Notes: generated from the letters alone by a model not told the origin. 64,000 nt of DNA from Bacteroidota bacterium (GCA_007694165.1 RECE01000307.1:1-64000), one strand, 5' to 3'; shown: positions 10,218 through 20,309, counted from the stretch's first letter. Numbers and translations are program-made.

Positions 10218-12818
10218 ATGACAAAAAAGCATTTGTTTTTTATTTTTGCATTGACCCTTGTCTTCAAGTCCATGGCCGGAGACAAACTGGTAATCTCACA
10301 ATGGCTTAAGACTTCTTCCCATGAAGTGGCCCTGCCTGTTTTTCATGATCTGAAAAACACCAAAGGGAAGACATTTGAGATGCGCAACCTGCTTGAATTT
10401 GACCATGTGAATCTGAGCAATCATTTTCCGGTGGAAGGCAAAGTTCTCACCTCTGCAAACGAAACATTGTTGCAATGGCAGTCTGATTTTACCGATTCCA
10501 ACGGATATATTTTCATCGACGGAGAATCGGAAACAAAACACCCCCGCGTGGCTTATCTGGCAGTCTATATTGAGACAGACAGGTTTATCAAAACCACCCT
10601 GGAAATAAAAAGCCCTCACACTGTAAGGGCATGGTTAAACGGAGAACATATCGGCACCAAAGCTACTACCGAAACGGAAGAAAATACAGTAGGCAAGGTA
10701 AGCAAGGATCTGAAACTGGAGAGAGGCAAGCACCTGCTGGTTATCAAAACCCTCAAACCCGCAGATGCTCCCCTGGACTGGAAAATTATGGCCAACCTGG
10801 AAATCAAAGATCCATGGCAGCTTACGGATGTAAATATTTCTCTTTCTCCAAAAACCAGGAAAAACATTGATCACATTCTTGAAGGGGTTAAAACCACTAG
10901 CATTCAACCCTCTCATGATGGAAAATATTATTCTGTAAATTACAGCCGTGCCCTGCCCGCCGACCAAACCGAGCGCTGGACAGAAATCAGACGTACAGAC
11001 GACCGCAAACTGATGCACAGCTTCCGCCATGCAAGAATTGGTCAGTTGCAATGGCTTCCCAACACCAACAGAATCTCCTATACGCACACAAGGAGTAGCA
11101 AAGCAACCCTTTTTCTTCATGACATTGAAAGTGGTGCAATAACTGAGCTAATGGATGAGATGGAAAACTTCAGCGGGTATCGCTGGGCACCCAATGAGGA
11201 ATTTATCATTTACACCCTCAGAGAGGAAGGAAGCAGTATCACTGAAGATGTCCGCCAGGTATTGGGCATGCAAGATCGCCAGGCACATTTCAGACACCGA
11301 AGTTTCTTGTATCATTTTGATTTATCAAGCGGATATCACCAACGCCTCACTTTTGGCAATCTTACCACTTCGCTGCAAGACATCAGCCCCGACAGCAAGA
11401 GGATTTTGTTCAGTCAAAGCTTCCCTTACTATACCCAAAGTCCCTTTTCAAAGCAAAACATGTTTATTCTTACCCTGGCTGACCAAGCCGTGGATACGCT
11501 CTGGATCGATGAAATAAGGGGAGTAAGTGCACAATTTTCCCCTGACGGACGATTTTTGCTTGCCACCGGCGGCCCGTCAGCCTTTGGAGGCATCGGAGAA
11601 AATGTACCTGAAGGAGTAACCGTAAATAACTACGACACCCAGGCTTACATTTATGATTTGCAAACCGCAGAGGTCAAGCCCATTACCCGTGATTTTCATC
11701 CTTCGGTAAATTCCGTAACCTGGCACAAACCCGACAACATGATTTACCTGCTTACCACCGATGAGGACTTCAGACGCCTGTACCGCTATGATGTTCGGCG
11801 GGAAAGAATAGAGAAGGTAGAACTAAATTCCGATTACATATCTTCAGCCAGCTTTGCAGACAATGCCCGCATGGCGATTGTTTCGGCATCACAAACCAAT
11901 GCACCATCGAGCCATTTTGCTGTAAATCTGCGCAACATGCGCACTACCGTGCTGGAGAACACCGAAGCTGAGATATACCGCCATGTGGAATTCGGAGAAA
12001 TCAAAAACTGGAATTTCGCTACTTCTGCAGGACAGGAGATCAAAGGACGGGTATACTATCCGCCGGATTTTGACAGCGAAAACTCCTACCCTGTCATTGT
12101 GTATTATTATGCAGGAACCACACCCGTGGGCCGCACCTTCGGAGGCAGGTACCCCTTTAACCTTTGGGCAGGCAGCGGTTATATTGTTTATGTATTTCAA
12201 CCCAGCGGGGCCACCGGATTCGGGCAGGAGTTTTCGGCTGCACACGTCAACAACTGGGGGATTACAGTGGCAGATGAAATCATTGAAGGAACCAAAAAGT
12301 TTCTGGAGGCACACTCTTATGCGAATGCAGAAAGAGTGGGTTGTGCAGGCGCTTCTTATGGAGGTTTTATGACCATGCTGCTGATGACACGTACCGATAT
12401 TTTTGCCACGGCCATTTCTCATGCAGGTATCAGCAATATTACCAGTTACTGGGGAGATGGTTTCTGGGGATATGCCTACAGTTCTGAAGCTTCTGCCGGA
12501 AGTTATCCATGGAATAATAAAGAACTCTACGTTGAACAAAGTCCGATTTTCCATGCCGACAAGATCACCACTCCTCTGCTGCTTCTTACGGGTGACAGCG
12601 ACACCAATGTACCTCCCGGAGAGAGCGTGCAGCTCTATACAGCGTTGAAAATCCTTGACAGGCCTGTTGAGCTGGTGATGATCAAAGGAGAAGATCACCA
12701 TATCGTTACTTCTTCCAAAAGAAAACAATGGCACAATGTTATCATGGCGTGGTGGGACAAACACCTAAAAGATCAGCCTCAGTGGTGGGAAGAGCAGTTT
12801 CCGGAAAGAAATTATTAA
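10218..12818 (+). CDS. Secreted S9 family prolyl oligopeptidase (dipeptidyl-peptidase-like)
   Basis: An 866-residue exported serine peptidase. Residues 1-20 form a signal peptide (lysines, a hydrophobic run, then SMA). Residues 30-200 look like a beta-sandwich with sugar-binding-type character. The middle third has repeated SPDxxRI/LL blades of a beta-propeller (for example DISPDSKRILF and QFSPDGRFLLATGG). The C-terminal third is an alpha/beta hydrolase with GASYGGFM (nucleophile S713), GDSDTNVPP (D795) and GEDHH (H827), which complete a catalytic triad spaced as in DPP-IV. It probably trims proline-containing peptides in the periplasm or at the surface. There is no T9SS sorting domain or lipobox. 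It stands alone between divergent glyA and the skp gene. Confidence 0.9.
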   Translation: MTKKHLFFIFALTLVFKSMAGDKLVISQWLKTSSHEVALPVFHDLKNTKGKTFEMRNLLEFDHVNLSNHFPVEGKVLTSANETLLQWQSDFTDSNGYIFIDGESETKHPRVAYLAVYIETDRFIKTTLEIKSPHTVRAWLNGEHIGTKATTETEENTVGKVSKDLKLERGKHLLVIKTLKPADAPLDWKIMANLEIKDPWQLTDVNISLSPKTRKNIDHILEGVKTTSIQPSHDGKYYSVNYSRALPADQTERWTEIRRTDDRKLMHSFRHARIGQLQWLPNTNRISYTHTRSSKATLFLHDIESGAITELMDEMENFSGYRWAPNEEFIIYTLREEGSSITEDVRQVLGMQDRQAHFRHRSFLYHFDLSSGYHQRLTFGNLTTSLQDISPDSKRILFSQSFPYYTQSPFSKQNMFILTLADQAVDTLWIDEIRGVSAQFSPDGRFLLATGGPSAFGGIGENVPEGVTVNNYDTQAYIYDLQTAEVKPITRDFHPSVNSVTWHKPDNMIYLLTTDEDFRRLYRYDVRRERIEKVELNSDYISSASFADNARMAIVSASQTNAPSSHFAVNLRNMRTTVLENTEAEIYRHVEFGEIKNWNFATSAGQEIKGRVYYPPDFDSENSYPVIVYYYAGTTPVGRTFGGRYPFNLWAGSGYIVYVFQPSGATGFGQEFSAAHVNNWGITVADEIIEGTKKFLEAHSYANAERVGCAGASYGGFMTMLLMTRTDIFATAISHAGISNITSYWGDGFWGYAYSSEASAGSYPWNNKELYVEQSPIFHADKITTPLLLLTGDSDTNVPPGESVQLYTALKILDRPVELVMIKGEDHHIVTSSKRKQWHNVIMAWWDKHLKDQPQWWEEQFPERNY

Positions 12819-12984
12819 GCACTCTGCACGGCTGGCTGCTTACTTATAAAATATTGAAATAAACCTGCAGGGCAGGTAATAAAAGACCCGCTCTGTCGTT
12901 GTTAGTGCGATGCTCTTATTTTCTCAGTATCAAAACTTTAGTTTTAAATGCTGTTAAAAGGAGTTTAAATTCGTTTTTAATTTT

Positions 12985-12992
12985 TATATTTG
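12985..12992 (+). promoter_or_regulatory. Candidate -7 box for the skp gene
   Basis: TATATTTG is an exact TAnnTTTG match 109 bp upstream of the chosen skp start. A TTTA at 12964-12967 could be a poor -33 element, at a 17-nt spacing. Confidence 0.4.
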
Positions 12993-13100
12993 CCCCCTGA
13001 AAAAAATAAGGCATGATTATTGAAATTGCTGCAATTGTTAAAACGTTCTGATTTTCAAAATTTTCAGATTGAACAAATATCTAACTCAAAAAAAACAACA

Positions 13101-13610
13101 ATGAAAAACATCTTTCGGATTTCTTTATTAGTGGTATTCCTTCTGGGCATGAATGCGAATGTATTCTCTCAGGTAAAACTCGGCCACATTAATACCAATG
13201 AGCTTCTCCAGCAAATGCCCGGTCGTGAAACAGCTACCAAGGAACTGGAAAAATATGCCGGTGAGCTGGAATCTACCTTTACTGCTATGCAAAGAGAATT
13301 TCAAACCAAGTACCAGGATTATCTTGAAAAGCAGGAAACCTTTTCTCAACTTATCCGTCAGTCTAAAGAAAGGGAACTTGAAAGTCTGCAGCAAAGAATT
13401 ATGGAATTCCAGGAATCAGCCCAGGAAGATCTGATGCAAAAAGAAAATCAACTTCTAAGGCCAATCATCGAAAAGGCAAGAAAAGCCATCGAAGATGTAG
13501 CTCGTGAAAACGGATTCACTTATGTTTTTGATACCAGTATGGGCGTCTTGCTTTATTCAGAGCCTTCTGACAATATCATGGACAAAGTAAAAGCCAAAAT
13601 TGGTATCTAA
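13101..13610 (+). CDS. skp: Skp/OmpH family periplasmic chaperone
   Basis: A 169-residue outer-membrane protein chaperone that holds unfolded beta-barrel proteins in the periplasm. The reading frame is open from 13020, but the ATG at 13101 is chosen because it begins a normal signal peptide (MKNIFRISLLVVFLLGMNA, cleaved near SQ). The mature part starts with the family pattern VKLGHINTNELLQQMPG. It then has a long Glu/Gln/Lys-rich helical coiled-coil stretch (about residues 45-130) and ends with the conserved GFTYVFDTS...VLLYSEPSDNIMDKV block. It is single, with its own terminator. A supply of such chaperone fits the many barrel proteins (SusC, PorP/SprF) in this genome. Confidence 0.92.
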   Translation: MKNIFRISLLVVFLLGMNANVFSQVKLGHINTNELLQQMPGRETATKELEKYAGELESTFTAMQREFQTKYQDYLEKQETFSQLIRQSKERELESLQQRIMEFQESAQEDLMQKENQLLRPIIEKARKAIEDVARENGFTYVFDTSMGVLLYSEPSDNIMDKVKAKIGI

Positions 13611-13631
13611 CATTTGCTTTAAGCCAAACTC

Positions 13632-13667
13632 AAAAAAAAAGCTGCTCATATGGGCAGCTTTTTTTTT
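13632..13667 (+). terminator. Intrinsic terminator after skp
   Basis: GCTGCTC at 13641-13647 pairs with GGGCAGC (one T-G wobble) around ATAT, extended by A/T runs on both sides. It ends in nine Ts on the plus strand and could also work in reverse. Confidence 0.85.
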
Positions 13668-13738
13668 GAACATTATTTTGCAGGCCGGGTTTATGCATCA
13701 CGAATTGTATTATTCTCAATAAACTAAATACGGATATT

Positions 13739-13945
13739 ATGAAAGCAAACATGGGATCAATTGACAAAACTATACGGGTACTCATCGCCATTGCGGTAGG
13801 TATTCTTATTTATACAAATGTAATTAACGGCACACCAGCCATTGTGGCAGGAATACTTTCCATTGTATTTGTGCTAACCAGTATGGTAAGCTTCTGTCCG
13901 TTGTATACGATTTTCGGAATCAAGACCTGCAAAACCCGAAACTAA
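13739..13945 (+). CDS. YgaP-like small membrane protein (DUF2892)
   Basis: A 68-residue protein with two hydrophobic segments (about 12-32 and 36-52) joined by a short polar turn. It has the family pattern NMGSIDKTIRVLIAI near the start and SFCPLYTIFGIKTCKT at the end. This is the stand-alone form of the membrane domain found at the C-terminus of the rhodanese YgaP. The paired cysteines C53 and C63 are typical. No biochemical role can be assigned. It follows the skp terminator and faces the carbonic anhydrase gene. Confidence 0.8.
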   Translation: MKANMGSIDKTIRVLIAIAVGILIYTNVINGTPAIVAGILSIVFVLTSMVSFCPLYTIFGIKTCKTRN

Positions 13946-13984
13946 AAACCAGTTTACCAATTCTTAAGAGTAATGGCAAATGGG

Positions 13985-14512
13985 CTATTCCTCCTTACCT
14001 TCCTTGTACCATCCGGCATATTTAATATAGTTATTGGAAATGCGATCGAGCAGATGCCCGGTTAGTTCCTGGTTGATATCTTTGATCTTTTTGGCCGGAA
14101 CGCCCGCATACACACTCCCGGGTTCAATCACTGTATTCTCAAGAACTACAGAGCCGGCGGCAATAACCGAGTTGCTGCCCACCACTGCATTGTCCATAAT
14201 AACAGCACTCATCCCAACCAGCACATTGTCCTCAATAGTACAACCATGAACAATGGCATTATGGGCAATAGAAACATTATTGCCAATAGTAGTAGGAGCT
14301 GTTTCGTAGGTACAGTGAATAATGGCGCCATCCTGAATATTCACCTTATTTCCGATACGGATGAAGTGGACATCACCACGCACTACGGCATTGAACCACA
14401 CGCTGCACTGATCGCCCATGATAACATCACCAATAACTGTTGCATTCTCTGCCAGGTAACAATCTTTTCCAAACTTTGGGGTAAAACCCCTTATTGATTT
14501 TATTAGTGCCAT
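13985..14512 (-). CDS. Gamma-carbonic anhydrase-like hexapeptide-repeat protein
   Basis: A 175-residue left-handed beta-helix protein of the YrdA/PaaY/CaiE group, probably a zinc enzyme hydrating CO2, although many relatives show little activity. Hexapeptide repeats run from about residue 20 to 140 (ATVIGDVIMGD, SVWFNAVVRGDV, IGNKVNIQDGAIIHC and so on). The three zinc ligands are in place: H66, H84 and H89, with the diagnostic H-x4-H spacing in SIAHNAIVHGC. The C-terminal helix closes the trimer. It is convergent with the DUF2892 gene (about 40 bp) and divergent from the queuosine transporter. Confidence 0.88.
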   Translation of the reverse strand: MALIKSIRGFTPKFGKDCYLAENATVIGDVIMGDQCSVWFNAVVRGDVHFIRIGNKVNIQDGAIIHCTYETAPTTIGNNVSIAHNAIVHGCTIEDNVLVGMSAVIMDNAVVGSNSVIAAGSVVLENTVIEPGSVYAGVPAKKIKDINQELTGHLLDRISNNYIKYAGWYKEGKEE

Positions 14513-14628
14513 ATATTCGGGATATTAAAGATTAAGAAAAACCGGGAAAGCATAAACTTTCTTTTTATTCAACATTTCAGTTACCACCTTGTTTAGTGAT
14601 TTTATATGAATAATCAAACCATCTGTTC

Positions 14629-15378
14629 ATGTTGATAAGCAAGCTCAAAAATACAGCTTTTAACCGTGATGCACTATTCCTGATACTAAGCAGTGTTTTT
14701 ATCACTGCACTGGTGTTGGGCAATCTTATCGGCACCACCAAATTCATTCATTTATTTACGCTGAATCTTCCTGACTGGTTGCTGCCCATTGTACCCTCGC
14801 TGGTACGTGAAGGAAATCAGTATTCGATGATTGTTCCCGCCGGGTTAATTGCTTTCCCTGCCACTTTCCTTGCAACGGATCTGGTATCGGAGTTGTTTGG
14901 CCGGCGCAAAGCGCAGTTGCTGGTTTGGGTTGGATTTGGTGTAAATTGCTTTATGCTGGCTTTGATGGTAATCAATTTCCACCTTCCCAATGCCGAAGGA
15001 GTAAGTGCAGGACTACATCTATTTGATGGCATTTACGGATATATGATTGGAAACACCATTGCCAGCATGATCGCTTACCTTACTGCTCAGACGATAGATG
15101 TGCGCCTGTTTCACTTCTGGAAGAAAAAAACACAAGGGCGCCATTTGTGGTTGAGAAACAATGCGTCAACCATGGTGAGCCAGCTGGTAGATTCCACAGC
15201 CATTATTAGCATCCTTTACTTTTCTGGCAACCTGGGAGACAGTGTCATTGGGTTTTCAGCGCTGTTTGTCCTTATTATCAACAGCTACATTTTCAAGTTT
15301 TTTGCAGCCCTGCTCGATACACCCATAGTGTATGCAGCTGTGGCATGGCTTAAAAACTTTGATGAAGATGCTTTATAA
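14629..15378 (+). CDS. yhhQ: Queuosine precursor transporter (YhhQ/VUT family)
   Basis: A 249-residue integral inner-membrane protein, the normal size for the ECF-like queuosine precursor (preQ0/preQ1) importer. About six hydrophobic segments are visible. Family signatures are the early [21 protein letters not shown], the [22 protein letters not shown] block (residues about 70-91) and the late [16 protein letters not shown] helix with its conserved DS pair. Its last six bases overlap the end of sucB on the opposite strand. No other queuosine gene is nearby. Confidence 0.9.
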   Translation: MLISKLKNTAFNRDALFLILSSVFITALVLGNLIGTTKFIHLFTLNLPDWLLPIVPSLVREGNQYSMIVPAGLIAFPATFLATDLVSELFGRRKAQLLVWVGFGVNCFMLALMVINFHLPNAEGVSAGLHLFDGIYGYMIGNTIASMIAYLTAQTIDVRLFHFWKKKTQGRHLWLRNNASTMVSQLVDSTAIISILYFSGNLGDSVIGFSALFVLIINSYIFKFFAALLDTPIVYAAVAWLKNFDEDAL

Positions 15379-16701
15379 TCCCAGCAATATTTCTTCCGGA
15401 TCTTTGCCCTGAAACAGCATAGCTACAGGATTTTCAAGAAACTTTTTCACCTGCACCAGGAATCCAACGGATTCCTTACCGTCAATGATTCTGTGGTCAT
15501 AGGATAAAGCAAGGTACATGATGGGCCGTATTTCCACTTTGCCATCAATGGCCACAGGCCTGTCTACAATATTGTGCATGCCCAGAATGGCGCTTTGCGG
15601 TGGATTAATAATCGGGGTAGAAAGCATCGAACCAAACACCCCTCCGTTGGTAATGCTGAAAGTACCTCCGGTTAGCTCTTCGATGGTTATTTTGTTGTCG
15701 CGGGCTTTTTTGGCCAGATTGCCTATCTCTTGTTCCAGTTCAAACAGGCTTTTGCTATGCGCATCCCTTATTACCGGCACCATCAGCCCCTTGGGTGTGC
15801 TCACTGCAATACCGATATCTGCATAATCGTGAATGACAATGTGCCCGTCATCAATTTGCCCATTGACCTGAGGAAATGAGGGAATACTTGAGGTGACAGC
15901 CTTGACAAAAAATGACATAAAGCCCGGCTTGATGCCATATTTTTCCTGGAATTTGTCTTTGAATTTATTGCGCAAATTCATTACTGCCGTCATATCCACT
16001 TCATTAAATGTAGTGAGCATAGCAGTATCGTTTTTCACTGCCACCAACCGTTCGGCAATTTTGCGGCGCAGCGCGGTCATTTTGATTTTTTCAACCTCTC
16101 TGCTGCCTTTCCACGTAATGCTTTCCTGCGCAGGGGCAGCTTGCTGTTCATTGCCCTTTTTGCCAGCCAGTTGCCCGATGGCCACCAAAAGATCTTTTTT
16201 GGTTATCCGCTTGTTTTCCGGATTGCGGGTTATATCATCAATGCTTAAATTCAGCTCGTCGAGCATTTTGCTCGCCTGCGGGCTAAAGGTAAAGTCGTCG
16301 GTGGTGTCTGTTTTCTTTTTCTCTTCAGGCCGTAAAGAAGCAGTTTCAACTGCGTCACTGGATGCTGCGTTCTCCTGTTTCTTGTCTGTATCGCCGGCTT
16401 TTTCTTCTTTTTGCAGCTTTGCAGCATTGTCTTTGTCACCGGCGGGCTCACTGCTTTGGGGCTTCTCTGCAGAGGTGTCAATTTGACCTATCACCTTGCC
16501 GGGCTCAACAGTACTGCCTTCATCAATGATAATTTTCAGAATGCCTGCACCATCGGCATTGATGGTAAGGGTGGCTTTGTCTGAATCTATTTCAGCAATT
16601 TCCTGATCTTTCTCAATATAATCACCATCGGCAGCAAGCCATTTGGCCAGCTCAACCTGTGTTATGGATTCTCCTGCTTCCGGTACTCTTATATCAATCA
16701 T
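15373..16701 (-). CDS. sucB: 2-oxoglutarate dehydrogenase E2, dihydrolipoyl succinyltransferase
   Basis: A 442-residue E2 core enzyme that moves the succinyl group from lipoate to CoA in the TCA cycle. The N-terminal lipoyl domain (1-76) has the attachment site EIDSDKATL with K42. A charged, Ala/Lys/Glu-rich linker leads to a peripheral-subunit-binding domain at about 146-182 ([15 protein letters not shown]...[10 protein letters not shown]). The catalytic domain ends with SYDHRIIDG, giving the active-site H403 and D407. It lies downstream of sucA on the same strand with a 110-bp repeat-filled gap, so they may form an operon. E3 is not in the window. Confidence 0.95.
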   Translation of the reverse strand: MIDIRVPEAGESITQVELAKWLAADGDYIEKDQEIAEIDSDKATLTINADGAGILKIIIDEGSTVEPGKVIGQIDTSAEKPQSSEPAGDKDNAAKLQKEEKAGDTDKKQENAASSDAVETASLRPEEKKKTDTTDDFTFSPQASKMLDELNLSIDDITRNPENKRITKKDLLVAIGQLAGKKGNEQQAAPAQESITWKGSREVEKIKMTALRRKIAERLVAVKNDTAMLTTFNEVDMTAVMNLRNKFKDKFQEKYGIKPGFMSFFVKAVTSSIPSFPQVNGQIDDGHIVIHDYADIGIAVSTPKGLMVPVIRDAHSKSLFELEQEIGNLAKKARDNKITIEELTGGTFSITNGGVFGSMLSTPIINPPQSAILGMHNIVDRPVAIDGKVEIRPIMYLALSYDHRIIDGKESVGFLVQVKKFLENPVAMLFQGKDPEEILLGL

Positions 16702-16708
16702 TTTTGTT

Positions 16709-16813
16709 GGGTTAATGGGTTAATGAGTTATTGGGTTTATGGGTTATCGGGTTATTGGAGCGAAGCGCAGATCCCGCGACTGAAAGGATGCGGGATTGGG
16801 TTATTGGGTTATT
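16709..16813. repeat. Degenerate GGGTTAT tandem repeat with palindromic insert
   Basis: Degenerate copies of a 7-8 base unit (GGGTTAAT, GGGTTTAT, GGGTTATC, GGGTTATT) occupy 16709-16757 and resume at 16797-16813. Between them, ATCCCGC (16771-16777) and GCGGGAT (16790-16796) form an inverted repeat with a 12-nt loop. The repeat touches the sucA stop codon and fills the sucA-sucB gap. Confidence 0.75.
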
Positions 16814-19610
16814 ACATTGTATTAAATTGGTTGAGGTGGCTGATACAAAGTTGCTTGCATTCACGGCAAACATTTTCGCAGTTGCAATCTTCAAATGCTT
16901 TTTCTACAATCTTGTCTTGCTGTATGGCATGAAACTTACTCGAACCACTTGCCGGACTTCCACTGGGCGGTCTTGCAATCACACCGGGATCAAGGAAATG
17001 CATATAATCATTGATAAAGTACCATGCGCCCATATTTTTAGGTTCTTCCTGCACCCAAAGCCAACGCCTGGCATTAGCGTATTTCATCTCTGCAGCCTGA
17101 ATTTCTTTCAGTGGGAATGGATAAAACTGTTCAATACGGATAATTGCCGTGTTGTGGAGATTATGCTTGTGGCGGTATTCGTCAAGTTCGTAATAGATTT
17201 TACCACTGCAGAATATCACTCTTTCCACAAATTCAGGGTCCGCGCCCGCATCATCAATTACACTTTGAAAAGCACCTGAAGCCAATTCTTCCAGGGAAGA
17301 AGTACACCTGGGATGGCGCAACAAACTCTTGGGAGTAAAAACTACCAGGGGCTTTCTGAAATTTCTTTTCATTTGCCTGCGCAAAAGATGATAAAAATTG
17401 GCAGGAGTAGTGCAGTTGGCAACCTGAATGTTATTTTCGGCACAACTGGCAAGGAATCTCTCCATACGTGCACTGGAATGCTCGGGCCCCTGCCCTTCAA
17501 ATCCATGTGGCAAGAGCAGTACCAGCCCATTCATCACTCTCCATTTTTCCTCTGCACTGGTAATAAACTGATCAATAATAATTTGCGCTCCATTGACAAA
17601 ATCCCCAAACTGTGCCTCCCAGATTACGAGGCTGCGCGGACTTGCCATGGCATAACCGTATTCAAAGCCCATCACACCATATTCCGAGAGTAGCGAATTG
17701 TATATTTCGAATCTTCCCTGTTCGTCTGAGATATTATTTAATGGAATATACCCGGCGGCTGTATCTTCGGCAATAAGCACGGCATGGCGATGAGAAAAAG
17801 TACCCCTGGCCACATCCTGCCCTGAGAATCTCACATCAAATCCCTCCTTCAAAAGCGAGGCATAAGCCAGCAGTTCGCCCATGGCCCAATCCAGTTTTTG
17901 CCCTTCTTCCAGCATCTTCCCGCGCTCTTGCATCAAGCGAATGGTTTTCCTGAAAAACGACATGCTTTTGGGCAGACTACACATGTTCTCCCCCAATATT
18001 TTCAAGGTTTGAATGTCTGTTCTTGTGTCTGCTCCATCAAAAATCTGCAACTGGTCGGGTTTTAAGAAACCTTCCCATGTTTGTTCAAGAAAAGGGTCTA
18101 TACTTCCTTTTACAATTTTTTGAGCTTCGACCAGCTCTTTATCCAGGGTTTCATTAAAGGATTCGCGCAATTGTTTGGCATCTTCCTCTGATATGGATCC
18201 TTCAGCAACCAGTTTTTCGATATATATGGTTGCGGGATCGGGATGTTTTTCGATTATTTTATAAAGAATGGGCTGAGTAAACCGGGGTTCATCGCTCTCA
18301 TTATGTCCATATTTTCGATAAGACAGCAAATCGATAAACACATCACGCTGAAATTTCTGTCTGAATTGCATAGCCAGCCCGATGGTATAAACCACTGCTT
18401 CCACATCATCGCCATTAACATGAAATACGGGCGACTGAATGGTTTTGGCTACATCAGTACAATAGGTGCTGCTGCGGGCATCCAGGTAATTGGTAGTAAA
18501 CCCCAACTGGTTATTGATGATCAAGTGTATAGTCCCTCCCGTTTTATAGGCAGGAAGCTGCGACATTTGTATTACTTCATAAACAATCCCCTGTCCGGCA
18601 ATAGAGGCATCGCCATGTATCAAAATAGGAGCCACTTTCTGGTAATCGCTCATGTATTTCTGATCAGCCTTGGCCCTGGCGATGCCTTGCACCACGGGAT
18701 TTACAGCTTCGAGGTGACTGGGATTGGGGGATATACTCAGATTAATGGTTTCGCCAGCGCTGGTTTGGGTTTCAAGGGTGCAGCCCAGATGGTATTTTAC
18801 ATCGCCCAGAAGTCCCTCATCTTCATAAGCATTGCTTTGAAATTCGCTGAAAATTCTGCGGTAAGGTTTTTTCAATATATTGGCAAGTACGTTGAGTCGG
18901 CCCCGGTGGGCCATGCCGATAACATATTCCCTGATGCCCATACCGGCGCCCAGTTCAATGACCGAGTCAAGCGCCGGAATAAGGGTTTCACAACCTTCAA
19001 GAGAAAATCGTTTTTGCCCCGGAAACCGCATTCTTACAAAATGTTCAAAACCTACTGCTTCAGTAAGCTTCTTTAGTATCTGTCGTTTGGTTTGGGTTTC
19101 AAATTTTGGCAAATTGCGGGAGGTTTCCATTTTATTTTTCAACCACTCCACGATTTCCGGGCTGCGAATAAACATAAATTCAGCACCTACGCCAAGGCAA
19201 TAGGTAGTCTGCAGATGGTCAATAATTTTGCGAAGAGTGGTTTTGCCAATTCCTATTTCATTACCTGCCAAAAAAGAGTTATCCAAATCTTCATCGGTAA
19301 GCCCGAAATTAGAGTGATCCAATGTAGGAGAATATCTTCTGCGTGTCCGAACCGGGTTGGTTTTTGTAAAAAGGTGACCACGTTCACGATAGGCATTTAT
19401 CAGGTCGATAACATTAAATTCATTCCTGAGTACCCTGGATTCTTTTTCAGAGAGATTGTCGGTGTCGGGATATTTGGTAAGAGCAAAATCAAATCCCTGG
19501 AAAAAATTTTGCCAGTCAGCACTTACACTTTCGGGATCCGAAAGGTAGGCTTTGTATAGAGATTCTATGGTCTGAGGTTCGGCATTGCCCAGATAGGAGA
19601 ATTTTTCCAT
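16812..19610 (-). CDS. sucA: 2-oxoglutarate dehydrogenase E1 component
   Basis: A 932-residue thiamine-diphosphate enzyme that decarboxylates 2-oxoglutarate and passes succinyl to SucB. The N-terminal E2-binding segment (FSYLGNAEPQTIESLYKAYL) is followed by the E1 core with GMAHRGRLNVL, the ThDP/Mg site HGDASIAGQG...NNQLGFTT, and LLSYRKYGHNESDEPRFTQP. The C-terminal transketolase-like part has GQDVARGTFSHRH and HGFEGQGPEHSSARMERFL. An odd feature is the extreme C-terminus: beyond the usual end at KIVEKAF there is a tail of about 25 residues with five cysteines (CNCENVCRECKQLC), abutting the repeat that separates it from sucB. Confidence 0.96.
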   Translation of the reverse strand: MEKFSYLGNAEPQTIESLYKAYLSDPESVSADWQNFFQGFDFALTKYPDTDNLSEKESRVLRNEFNVIDLINAYRERGHLFTKTNPVRTRRRYSPTLDHSNFGLTDEDLDNSFLAGNEIGIGKTTLRKIIDHLQTTYCLGVGAEFMFIRSPEIVEWLKNKMETSRNLPKFETQTKRQILKKLTEAVGFEHFVRMRFPGQKRFSLEGCETLIPALDSVIELGAGMGIREYVIGMAHRGRLNVLANILKKPYRRIFSEFQSNAYEDEGLLGDVKYHLGCTLETQTSAGETINLSISPNPSHLEAVNPVVQGIARAKADQKYMSDYQKVAPILIHGDASIAGQGIVYEVIQMSQLPAYKTGGTIHLIINNQLGFTTNYLDARSSTYCTDVAKTIQSPVFHVNGDDVEAVVYTIGLAMQFRQKFQRDVFIDLLSYRKYGHNESDEPRFTQPILYKIIEKHPDPATIYIEKLVAEGSISEEDAKQLRESFNETLDKELVEAQKIVKGSIDPFLEQTWEGFLKPDQLQIFDGADTRTDIQTLKILGENMCSLPKSMSFFRKTIRLMQERGKMLEEGQKLDWAMGELLAYASLLKEGFDVRFSGQDVARGTFSHRHAVLIAEDTAAGYIPLNNISDEQGRFEIYNSLLSEYGVMGFEYGYAMASPRSLVIWEAQFGDFVNGAQIIIDQFITSAEEKWRVMNGLVLLLPHGFEGQGPEHSSARMERFLASCAENNIQVANCTTPANFYHLLRRQMKRNFRKPLVVFTPKSLLRHPRCTSSLEELASGAFQSVIDDAGADPEFVERVIFCSGKIYYELDEYRHKHNLHNTAIIRIEQFYPFPLKEIQAAEMKYANARRWLWVQEEPKNMGAWYFINDYMHFLDPGVIARPPSGSPASGSSKFHAIQQDKIVEKAFEDCNCENVCRECKQLCISHLNQFNTM

Positions 19611-19642
19611 TGTGTTGTGTTTACTACAGGCTTAGTTGTATA

Positions 19643-19650
19643 CAAAAATA
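19643..19650 (-). promoter_or_regulatory. Candidate -7 box for sucA
   Basis: The minus strand reads TATTTTTG (TAnnTTTG), 33 bp before the sucA start. No TTTG at the ideal -33 spacing is visible. Confidence 0.3.
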
Positions 19651-20277
19651 ACATTATTATTGTTTGATGTGTGCTTTGGCAAAGGTAAAATACCAAAAGC
19701 TACCGTTTAATAAATCGCACATAAAAAATACAGCGTTACACGCTCTCCTTTCAACCCTCACGGCAACCACCCTTAATACGCAGTATATTATGATTCATAA
19801 CTAATCAGAAGGGTTTTTGTTTGGTAAATCGGAATATATTCTGCAACAATACTTGTTTAGGGTCCCGGCCAGTTTCACTCCCTATCCTTGCAGTATCGCT
19901 ATTTTCCCTTGGTAATGGCACCAGAAGGGCAACTTTAAGATACAAACACAGCAATAATGAATCTTTTAATTTTCCTTTTAAATGACTATCAAATGCAGAC
20001 AAATATCCCTGTTTTAAAAAAGAAATTTAATTTAGTTTGAAATTATATACATTAATTATTAATTTTGATTAACCAATACCAAACTACAAAAGAACAGATA
20101 GTATGATATATTCTTTTACAAACCACCTACCTCCAGATTTTGGAAAACTTTTTTTTCAACACCCACGAAACATCATTTTAAATCGCCCTAACATTCCAAT
20201 AATTATACATAATTAGTTTTTTGCAAGATAAAACATTCGCAAACTCAAGGATTGCAACGTTTTTTTGTGAATTTTTT

Positions 20278-20309
20278 TTTGTTTAATTAGCATATGTATT
20301 ATAAATTTA
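20278..20309 (+). promoter_or_regulatory. Candidate promoter of the 2094-residue adhesin gene
   Basis: TTTG at 20278-20281, a 20-nt spacer, then TAAATTTA at 20302-20309. This matches the Bacteroidota -33/-7 layout with only the last -7 base off. It predicts an A-rich leader of about 120 nt before the ATG at 20440. Confidence 0.4.

Noticed and set aside
12863-12877. Perfect 6-bp hairpin (ACCTGC/GCAGGT) after the S9 peptidase gene
   Set aside because: No T run follows on either strand, so it is not called a terminator.
16731-17279. Plus-strand open frame starting in the GGGTTAT repeat
   Set aside because: It reads through the repeat and then antisense to sucA; not a gene.
19805-20002. Minus-strand 65-codon frame in the sucA upstream gap
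   Set aside because: No family similarity, no start signal, and composition typical of intergenic DNA.
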